64,000 bases of DNA from Saccharomycopsis crataegensis (Eukaryota > Ascomycota > Saccharomycetes > Ascoideales > Saccharomycopsidaceae), in assembly GCF_037102585.1 (NCBI RefSeq), contig NW_027043838.1, positions 496,001-560,000 of the forward strand. The letters run 5' to 3'. This document shows positions 9,345-17,060 of the stretch, piece after piece; the stretch's first letter is position 1, and every line of letters starts with the position of its first letter. A program made the translations under genes and the position numbers. A model generated the notes under the pieces. It was not told the DNA's origin. It made no database searches and was given only the letters and a program-made list of their open reading frames with translations.

Positions 9345-11327
9345 TTAAACACGTTCATACATCAAAATATACGCACTTTTAGCATCTTCTTTATCTCCGG
9401 AGATAACTTCTTCATTACTAATGGACTCGACTTTTGTGTCATCGAACCTGATCCATGAGTTTTTATCCGAACGAAGCACGTCCACGGTGTAATGCCCAAC
9501 ATCGGTGCTTGATCCATGATGGTATACCACTCCGGTAAGCTTGTATTTCTTGGAAACGTTGGTATTCATCTTCAAAGCCTTAGAAAGACATTGAGATGGG
9601 ATTTCAAGCCTGTGGGAATATGATACCCGTTTCTTCAATTTCTCAACATGACCAGGCATTTGAAACCCATCATCGATGAATCCATTGGCTAATGACGACG
9701 ACGACGACGACGATGATGATGAAGAAGATAACGACGACGATAACGCAGGACCAGTACTATTGTAAGGAGACGATAATGAAACGTAGGAGAAACGTTTCAA
9801 ATGGATCACAAGTATTTTTGGAAGTTTATCAATGAAAGTTTGCTTTTTAGCAATGATGTCCTTTTGGTCAGCCGTCGATTTATAAGAGATATCTTCTGGC
9901 TCAGAAAGCATGCTGAACGCGGTTTCCAAAGAATGGACTTTTCCATCACTGATATCCAATTGGACGTGTTGGAAAGGGTCCAAAGTCACTGATCTGGCCT
10001 CTTTTGATCTTGGGACTTCCAATTCTGAGCGGAATTGCCCGCCAAAAAGGTGGGTGATCGGGGTAGTTTTCACTTCTACTACTCTTTTGGCGACGGTTTT
10101 ATTTTTCTTGCTTGACGACCCCACTTCTTGCCATTCGGAGCTGGTGGTGGCGTTGGTGAGGTTGTTATCGTTTTCGGTGGTGGTGGTAGAAGAAACGTTG
10201 TTATCGCCGTTATTGAACGAGTCCAAAGTATTGTTGATTAATGATTTCACCGATGGGCTCTTGATGGTGGCCAATAATCGATCTTTATCTTCGGTTTTGA
10301 TGTTTTTGAGCGCCGATGAGAACTCTTCGTGTAACCCATCGAGGAAGTATCCTAAAAACTCTTCGGCATCTTCTTGTTGGCCCCAGCGCAAGTGTTGGAA
10401 TCTTGGGTGTTTACTGATGGCGGCGTAAAAATGTTCTGGGTTCAACGGCGAACCGAAGTCATTCTGTTTGTTTGGTGGGGCGGCGGACTTATTATTATTA
10501 TTAGACTGCAGCAGTTTATTGGACGAGACTTCCGGCTTGTGATTATTAGGGTTGAATTCGTCGATGAAGTCTAAAATTGCGTCCAAGAGGGGGGTCGACG
10601 ACGCGGTACGGCTCAATGAGGTTCCTTGAGCTTTTTTCTCGATGGTTTTGAGGATATTGTAGAATGGAGAGCAAAACAAGAGTGCTTGAAGAATCGACGA
10701 CATAAAACAAATGTTTCCGGTGTTGACGAGCCCGCGAGGCCTAATGGCAGGGTTGGTGGTGGGGACAAAGTTTGATTGGAACAATATCCGAATGAGCACT
10801 AGTGAAAGTGGTTCGATTGTCGCGACTGTGGGTAATGGCGGAGGTACAGATGCCGGTACTATGGTTGGGGGGATTTTATCTGTGATGTTATTCACATTAT
10901 GGTCGTCGTCATCATCATCATTATTATTATTTTTATTATTATTATCATCATCATCATTATTGTCTGAGGGTTTTTTGGGGTTGTAATGGGGTTTGTTTTT
11001 TGCTTTGCCAATTTCTGACCATTTCTTTGCCACTGAGGGGGTTGATACTTGTTGTTTTGGGGTGGATGTGATTATTTCTGGGGCGTCATTGGTGGTATTA
11101 TTTTGATTGGATTGTGGTGTTTTGTCTGTCTGGTGAGCAGGAGGAGGAGGAGAGGTGGTGGTGATGTTGATGGTGGCGACTGGTGGTAGGGACAGTTGGA
11201 TTTTTTTCAGTTTCAAGTCATTCCTGACTTTCTTTGCCTTGATTCTATTTAGTTCGAAGTCTTTTTCTGAAGAGTTGAAGAAGAAAGGATACTCTCCCAG
11301 CAACAATTCGTCTATTGTTGGTATCAT
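9345..11327 (-). CDS. UBP3: Ubp3-type ubiquitin C-terminal hydrolase (USP10 family)
   Basis: Deubiquitinase that in S. cerevisiae works with Bre5 in COPII/COPI recycling, ribophagy and transcription. The 660-residue product shows the Cys box GLVNTGNICFMSS with catalytic C207, the conserved WGQQEDAEEFLGY segment, the Ubp3-typical stretches WQEVGSSSKK and HLFGGQFRSELEVP, and the His box GSSTDVGHYTVDV with H612. The N-terminal 190 residues are low-complexity (N/D-rich) apart from a first segment that resembles the region before the Ubp3 linker. A poly-Ser run interrupts the catalytic domain before the His box. It is shorter than the 912-residue S. cerevisiae protein because the low-complexity N-terminus is shorter. 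The start is an ATG at 11325-11327. Confidence 0.92.
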   Translation of the reverse strand: MIPTIDELLLGEYPFFFNSSEKDFELNRIKAKKVRNDLKLKKIQLSLPPVATINITTTSPPPPAHQTDKTPQSNQNNTTNDAPEIITSTPKQQVSTPSVAKKWSEIGKAKNKPHYNPKKPSDNNDDDDNNNKNNNNDDDDDDHNVNNITDKIPPTIVPASVPPPLPTVATIEPLSLVLIRILFQSNFVPTTNPAIRPRGLVNTGNICFMSSILQALLFCSPFYNILKTIEKKAQGTSLSRTASSTPLLDAILDFIDEFNPNNHKPEVSSNKLLQSNNNNKSAAPPNKQNDFGSPLNPEHFYAAISKHPRFQHLRWGQQEDAEEFLGYFLDGLHEEFSSALKNIKTEDKDRLLATIKSPSVKSLINNTLDSFNNGDNNVSSTTTTENDNNLTNATTSSEWQEVGSSSKKNKTVAKRVVEVKTTPITHLFGGQFRSELEVPRSKEARSVTLDPFQHVQLDISDGKVHSLETAFSMLSEPEDISYKSTADQKDIIAKKQTFIDKLPKILVIHLKRFSYVSLSSPYNSTGPALSSSLSSSSSSSSSSSSLANGFIDDGFQMPGHVEKLKKRVSYSHRLEIPSQCLSKALKMNTNVSKKYKLTGVVYHHGSSTDVGHYTVDVLRSDKNSWIRFDDTKVESISNEEVISGDKEDAKSAYILMYERV

Positions 11328-11759
11328 ATTGGTTTAATTTTTTTAATTGTTATTATTTATTGAGTGGTGGGAGCTGGATATACAAGAGGACGGTTGTTAG
11401 CACACGGGAGGTCTAATTGTGTTCTATTGTGGGAGGGAGGGGTGTGTCTAAATAGGAGGTAATTCTGTGTCTGTCTGTAAGCCCAATGCTAAATATCTGC
11501 TAGGAAATTAGTCAATAACAGCAGTCGTCAGCAGTAAATGTCGTGGTGGCCGTCGAGGTTCTTTTTCGTCTGTGTTTTTTTGGTTTTTTTTTTTTTTGGT
11601 TTTTCTCCCAAAAATTTTCTGCCGGAAAAAAAAAAGCGGGAAAAAAGATCACGTGGATATGGAGGTCGCACACCCTCTTTATCTCCTACACGCACTACTG
11701 AAGTGCTATCACCACTACTGTTACTATTATCACTATCACTATTACTATCACCATTTATT

Positions 11760-11853
<94 letters not shown>

Positions 11854-11857
11854 CCCC
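11328..11857. other. UBP3 upstream region and SAP30 3' flank
   Basis: The UBP3 promoter side contains T-rich tracts and a 89-nt TC/GA microsatellite. No further gene is seen; open frames here are simple-repeat translations. Confidence 0.7.
11762..11850. repeat. (TC)n/(GA)n microsatellite
   Basis: About 44 uninterrupted TC units. On the reverse strand it is a (GA)n run that starts 7 nt after the SAP30 stop codon, so it must lie in the SAP30 3' UTR unless the transcript ends almost at once. Confidence 0.98.
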
Positions 11858-12523
11858 TCAAAACTTGAGCTTGAACGCTTTGTCTATGATAAAATAACGT
11901 TAGTAACACAACACATCACTGCAAATAAAAATAACAAAACAATACTCACCCTCGTTCTTCACCGTATACAAAAAGTTGGCAATCACATCGGTCTCCTTCA
12001 CCGTCTGCCCCAAGAAATGCCGCTTCACCACCTCTGCCAACACCGGCTTGGTCACCCGATGGCCAGGCGGTCCCTGTACCTGTCTTCGTTCACTATAAGT
12101 TTTCTTAGTCGATAACATGACCCCGTAGTTCGACATCGCTTCAGGAACATCGAGATGATATTTTGCCCGGTACTTGTTCAACCCCAGTGCCGGCAACGTC
12201 GAGAAATCAAGGGGGTCGATGGGGTCTTCGTCCTGGGGTCCGTTGGAGTTGATGTGTCTAGCAAGAAACTGTTCTTGGGCAAGTTTGAGTGCTTGTTGTT
12301 TGCTCTTGTTTGATCCTCGACTGGTGGAGGTGGTATTATTATTATTACTATTATTGGTATTTGTATTGGTATTGGTATTGGTGTTTGTATTGGTGTTTGT
12401 ATTGGTAAAAGAAGGGTTGATGGCGGTGGTGTTTGTATTGGTGGTGGATGGTTGGTTGTGGTGTTGGTGGTGGCCTGGTTTTTCAGAATCAGTGCCTTCT
12501 TTATTAGATGCTCTTGTTCCCAT
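11858..12523 (-). CDS. SAP30: Sap30, subunit of the Rpd3L/Sin3 histone deacetylase complex (spliced)
   Basis: Sin3-binding adaptor of the Rpd3L histone deacetylase. Exon 1 is 11950-12523 and exon 2 is 11858-11883, giving 199 residues (S. cerevisiae about 201). The C-terminal half carries the SAP30 Sin3-binding domain: LNKYRAKYHLDVPEAM, then VTKPVLAEVVKRHFLGQTV, then ETDVIANFLYTVKNE. Splicing adds DKAFKLKF and a stop, completing the domain; without it the frame runs into intron sequence. The N-terminal half is low-complexity with alternating T and N. The ATG at 12521-12523 follows an (AT)n run; an upstream extension would need a non-ATG start and is rejected. Confidence 0.87.
11884..11949 (-). 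other. SAP30: Intron of SAP30 (66 nt)
   Basis: On the reverse strand: donor GTGAGT at 11949-11944, perfect branch site TACTAAC at 11905-11899, acceptor ATAG ending at 11884. It splits a codon (G|AC) and leaves only eight residues in exon 2. Confidence 0.88.
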
Positions 12524-12537
12524 GGTATAAGTTTTGA

Positions 12538-12576
<39 letters not shown>

Positions 12577-12825
12577 GATGTTGGCTATTATTATTATTAT
12601 TATTATTATTATGATGGATGGATGGATGGGAATCGATAACAGAAGTTGCGCCCCAAAAAAAAAAAAAAAGACGCTGCTCTGATGGATCACTGGGTGCCAC
12701 ACCCTTTATTAGTCGCCTAACAATTCGACATTCTACGCAATCTTGACACAGTAAGAATAATAAGAATTATAAGAATTACGCCAATAATAAGAATAAAAAT
12801 AAAAATTAAGAATATTAAAAATTAA

Positions 12826-12868
<43 letters not shown>

Positions 12869-12919
12869 TAATAATTAATAATTAACAACAACATTCATAA
12901 TTAATAACATCCTACCAAA
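12524..12919. other. SAP30 promoter side and 3' flank of the first chitin synthase gene
   Basis: Contains (AT)n at about 12540-12573, (ATT)n at 12585-12612, a poly-A run near 12655-12669 and (AAT)n at about 12828-12868. No gene is seen. Confidence 0.7.
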
Positions 12920-15900
12920 TCATCTAAACCCCTTAAACACTCTTGACGCCAAATATGTCATCGAAAAAACAAACCTGATCCCCGCCAACGACGCCACCAA
13001 CCACAAAATCACCGTCAAATACGTCGTGGCATTCGTCCCTCCAGTTGGATCTTTATCCGATGCCTCCTTGGTGGTCGGAACCCCACCAATATTCAACACT
13101 AGAGCAATGAGCCCCCCATTGGTAATACACCAAATAAGCACCACCATCGATCTAATGAACTGATAATAATCTCCTTTTTGTTCCGCAAGTTTCTTTTTAC
13201 GGTCTCTTTCCCTCTGAGCAATAGCATCATCATCATCACCACCACCACCAGGGGTGTCATCCGATTCTTGTCCCGGAACCGTGTTGATCAAACCCTCTTC
13301 TTTATCAAACAAATCATCGACTTCTTGAGAAGTGGTAGGAATATCCAACACTAACCCTTTCCCATCCTCGGTTTTTTTCGTCTCTTTGGCCCCTCCGCCA
13401 CTGCCATCGTCCCCCTTGGTACCCCAAGAAATGTCATGGATGTTGCAAAACGCATAAATGTTCAAGATATTGGTGTACATCGGTGATAATAACAAGTATT
13501 GGATGAACGACGTGAGCATATGCCACGGCTCGCCGTACATCACCGACGACACAATGTAAAGCACGTAGGTCGAGCACATCGAAATCACTAAGTCTCGGAA
13601 CGTCGCGTTCTCGGCAAAATCCTTCGCGGTTAACGCCCCCGTGGCGTCCTTGATGATGGTCTTCACCGATTTCACCGACATCCAAATGGCACAGAATATC
13701 ATGTACCCCATCATCACCGCGTACACCATCGTCACCACCCAATACGCTCCTTTTGCGCCTTTGGGTTTATTGCCAAACGCAAAGATAAACACCGACATGG
13801 TGCACGCGATATAAAGCCAGAGTAAAATGATCGCCAACACTTTGCCCGGGGCAAAATACATGATCCCATCTTTCGCCGACACCCCTAACGTCAAGATCCG
13901 GAACACGAGGAAGAACGACCCCACGGAAAACCACGAGATAATGATATTGATGAGGTTGTAAACAAACTCCAATTGCAAAAAAACTTTACGCGGCAACGAA
14001 TGCGACGACCGGTAGATTTTATTGAAGTGCACCACCGAGTAAATCGCCGCGAAAAATGACCCGTTCAACCACCGACGACGTTGAGAAATGAACTCTGGAA
14101 GGGTATCGGGAACGTCGGTGGCCGCCGCCGCGGTGTTCACGTACCGTAACACCCAGTTCGAGTTTCTCTTGGTGACGATCTCAAAACACAAGATCCGATC
14201 TTCGGCAAGGTACATGTTATTGGCGAAAAGATCGTGTTTTTCTTCAGAGTTGTGCAACGTTTCCCCTTTGAAATACGCCTCCAATGGGCCATGGCCGGTG
14301 ATCTCGTCGTTTTTGAGCGCCTCGAATCGGTACGCGGAAAACGCCCCTGGCAACACCGAAATGAACCCAAACACCGACTCGGTAGGCTTATCGAGGATGT
14401 TCGACATCTTGTACTCAAAGTTCTGCCCGGCCACAAGCAACCCGCTGAAAAGCCCATTGTACAAAAACTTCCCTCGAGGCCCCAACATCGCTTTGATCTC
14501 CCCGCACGCCCCACCAACGTTCTTATTCTGGTTGAATTCCCTCCAAAGTTTGTAAATCGATTTCTGGGTCGGTTCGGTCCCAGCATCAAACAACACAATC
14601 ACGTCTGGTTTGAGCGCCGGGGCCAACGCCTGGAAACACCACCGGTGGGAATTGATCTTTTTTTGGTTCTTCTCCTTCAACGCAAAGATCATTTGTACCG
14701 GGATGATATCGTCGTAATCGAGGTTCACTTTATCGGTGACCGAATGGATATTTGCCAATGTGGTGTGTTCGTACAAGTGACAAGTCACGTCTTTCTTCAA
14801 CACTTTGCTTTGGGCAAACCCTTCTTGATAACACCCGAGACTCGCCATCAACGCTCTAGCCCGGGGATTGATTTTGGTTCTCCCATCACTGACCACCGCC
14901 ACCACGACTTTTTTCCAACCTTCGGGCCCCCAGTCTTTCTTTTTACGACACAAGTACTTGAGGTTATCAAAGATCCCCTTGAGGGTTCTTCCAAGAAGAA
15001 TGTCGTCTTCGTTGTACATCGTCACCACGATCATCATCTCGCACGGCACTCTAGGGGTCTTGAAAAGTTGTTGTCTGAGGGTGAATTTATCAAAAAGAAA
15101 CCGTTCCGGTTGCGAAGTCACGGCAGTATACTTCATTCTCATGAATTCTGCCGCTTGACGGTCTTGATCTTTAGCGATTTTGTAATGCGCCGCCAATTTC
15201 GAAGGAATCGGGCAATCGAGGGCCAAATTCCCGAAAAACAACGCGTCTTCGTTGATATTATCGGAATCTTCACGATTTTCATTATCGTTACCGTAGCCAT
15301 CATCATTATCATTATCATCATATTTTGATTGGTTCAACAAGTATTGTGATTGGGGATCATCGGTGAACCCACTGGCTGGGGCTTGATGGTTTTGGACTTG
15401 TTCGAATTGTCCTTGGATTTGGTTTTGTTCATTTTGTCCAATCCCCATCCCATGGTGTTGTGATAGCACCACCCCTTGGGAAAATAAATTGGTGGTGGAC
15501 CCCCCAGTGTTTGAAGGGATTCCTAAACGGATCGGGTTCATTTGGTTATCATAAAGTGCCACGCTGGGGGCCACGGGGTTTACCATGTATGAGTCCCCCA
15601 CCACCGCGAAGCTGGCATTACTATGGTACCCGCCCCCGGTATTATTACTTAAATATCCTCCGCCAGTGTTATTATTATTGGAGATGTACCCAGTGTTATT
15701 ATTGGAGACGTACCCAGAATGACTGGCAGGGCTATCATAACCAGTAAGATTAGCAGAGTTATTATAACCGGTGGAATCAGGATACATTGGTTGATCATAA
15801 GCGGTGTTTTGCATACTCAAAGGGATTTGTGAAGAAGTATATCCAGAAGAAGAAGCATTCATATTCAAAGCATGATTAAGTGGATCATCATCATTATCAT

Positions 15901-16339
15901 CATTATCATTACCGTCATTATGATTATTAATATTACTACTCTGCGGTTCATCAAACGGATTAGAGTTCTGGAACGGATCAGAGTATCCTGAAGTATTGGA
16001 GTTTGCTGGGTGTAATGAAGTTGGTTGAGGGTTCAAATAACCAGAAGAACTGTTGAAAGGTTGTTGAGGCAACGGTCTCCCGGTGGATTGGTTATGGTGG
16101 ACGATATTTTGCATAGGTATTGATTCTTGAGTGGTTGTTGGTTCGGGGTATTGGGTCTGATACTGTTGGATACGTGAATCAGCCCCGTACATTGAATGGG
16201 TCTGCTGGGGCATTTGGGGTAATCTGTTATCATAACCATCATCATCATCACCATCATCGCCAGTATTATTATTACTGCTGCGTGGAGGAGCGAGACTGTT
16301 GTAGCCTCCACCACCACTGTTGAAGTTGAAGTTACTCAT
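12920..16339 (-). CDS. Chitin synthase, class I/II (CHS1/CHS2/CHS8 type), longer tandem copy
   Basis: Plasma-membrane enzyme that polymerises UDP-GlcNAc into chitin and exports it. 1139 residues. A cytosolic N-terminus of about 370 residues is low-complexity, with repeated GY-containing units (such as TGYNNS, SGYVSNN, GGGYLSNN). The Chitin_synth_1N segment (TLRQQLFKTPRVPCEMMIVVTMYNEDD) is followed by the GT2 core: VVSDGR, CFQALAP, DAGTEP, EDRILCFE and the signature QRRRWLNGS with Q753. About seven hydrophobic segments follow and form the channel region. A charged loop with runs of D lies between the last membrane groups. It is a tandem paralogue of the gene at 17061-19940. Whether it is strict class I or II needs a tree. 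Confidence 0.93.
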   Translation of the reverse strand: MSNFNFNSGGGGYNSLAPPRSSNNNTGDDGDDDDGYDNRLPQMPQQTHSMYGADSRIQQYQTQYPEPTTTQESIPMQNIVHHNQSTGRPLPQQPFNSSSGYLNPQPTSLHPANSNTSGYSDPFQNSNPFDEPQSSNINNHNDGNDNDDNDDDPLNHALNMNASSSGYTSSQIPLSMQNTAYDQPMYPDSTGYNNSANLTGYDSPASHSGYVSNNNTGYISNNNNTGGGYLSNNTGGGYHSNASFAVVGDSYMVNPVAPSVALYDNQMNPIRLGIPSNTGGSTTNLFSQGVVLSQHHGMGIGQNEQNQIQGQFEQVQNHQAPASGFTDDPQSQYLLNQSKYDDNDNDDGYGNDNENREDSDNINEDALFFGNLALDCPIPSKLAAHYKIAKDQDRQAAEFMRMKYTAVTSQPERFLFDKFTLRQQLFKTPRVPCEMMIVVTMYNEDDILLGRTLKGIFDNLKYLCRKKKDWGPEGWKKVVVAVVSDGRTKINPRARALMASLGCYQEGFAQSKVLKKDVTCHLYEHTTLANIHSVTDKVNLDYDDIIPVQMIFALKEKNQKKINSHRWCFQALAPALKPDVIVLFDAGTEPTQKSIYKLWREFNQNKNVGGACGEIKAMLGPRGKFLYNGLFSGLLVAGQNFEYKMSNILDKPTESVFGFISVLPGAFSAYRFEALKNDEITGHGPLEAYFKGETLHNSEEKHDLFANNMYLAEDRILCFEIVTKRNSNWVLRYVNTAAAATDVPDTLPEFISQRRRWLNGSFFAAIYSVVHFNKIYRSSHSLPRKVFLQLEFVYNLINIIISWFSVGSFFLVFRILTLGVSAKDGIMYFAPGKVLAIILLWLYIACTMSVFIFAFGNKPKGAKGAYWVVTMVYAVMMGYMIFCAIWMSVKSVKTIIKDATGALTAKDFAENATFRDLVISMCSTYVLYIVSSVMYGEPWHMLTSFIQYLLLSPMYTNILNIYAFCNIHDISWGTKGDDGSGGGAKETKKTEDGKGLVLDIPTTSQEVDDLFDKEEGLINTVPGQESDDTPGGGGDDDDAIAQRERDRKKKLAEQKGDYYQFIRSMVVLIWCITNGGLIALVLNIGGVPTTKEASDKDPTGGTNATTYLTVILWLVASLAGIRFVFSMTYLASRVFKGFR
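14328..14416 (-). repeat. 89-nt tract identical to 18367-18455 (chitin synthase pair)
   Basis: These 89 bases match the other tandem chitin synthase gene without a mismatch and lie within both coding regions, around the segment translated as NILDKPTESVFGF. The next downstream base (14417 against 18456) differs. Other identical tracts are 14181-14219 with 18226-18264 (39 nt) and 13403-13431 with 17440-17468 (29 nt). Confidence 0.97.
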
Positions 16340-17060
16340 TAGTGGAAGAATAACAGGAAACTTCTAGTTGTCTTTTTGTTGTGGTAAAGTGTAATAAAAA
16401 AAATCAAAGGTTGGATCTTTCAAAATTTTGGTGACGTTTCAGAAAAAGAAGAGAAAATAGGAGGGAGGGACTGAAAAAGGCAGCAGAAAAAAAAAAAAAA
16501 ATGAGGAAAAAATAACAGTAGAGAAGTTGCCAAGTGAAACACCAAAATATTGTGTGTGTGTGGGAAAAAGCCTCCCTCGTGTTAAATGGTCTAGAATGAG
16601 GAAGAGGTTACTAATAAATGGTAGTGGAAATATATCCTGCAAGCTTTGTACTTGTATTTATATTGTTGTCCATTGATTTATTCGACGATTGTTGATGGCG
16701 GAGAATGCAGGGTGTGGCACCCGGAGAACGGGGCAGTGGATATCACCACCATCATCATTATTACCACATTATCTATTATTATCTATCTATTATTATCTAT
16801 TATTATCTATCTATCTATCTAATATTATCTATCTATTATCATCTATTACTATCATCAGATTATGTGACAACCACCAACCCTTTTAAATCCTCACTCACTC
16901 TACCAATTGGTTTAATCCAAAAAAAAAAAAAAAAAAACAATATAAATAAACACTTTATTATTTATTATATAACTTGTCTAACTTATATATATATATATAT
17001 ATACGAGAACAAAAAAAATTGAAAAAAAAAACTAATATGTATATAAAACAAAACAAAAAT
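16340..17060. other. Spacer between the two chitin synthase genes
   Basis: Promoter side of the longer chitin synthase gene and 3' side of the shorter one. Contains poly-A at 16487-16500, an ATCT/ATT-rich tetranucleotide array (about 16770-16850), poly-A at 16919-16937 and an (AT)n run at 16986-17003. No gene is seen. Confidence 0.7.

Noticed and set aside
11538-11897. 119-codon forward frame across the TC repeat
   Set aside because: It is simple-repeat translation (LSLSLS) with no similarity.
12524-12700. N-terminal extension of SAP30
   Set aside because: It would start at GTG and translate (AT)n and (ATT)n repeats; a proper ATG follows at 12523.
14234-15328. 364-codon forward open frame antisense to the longer chitin synthase gene
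   Set aside because: It mirrors the GC-rich codon bias of the real gene, lacks recognisable domains and has no promoter context.
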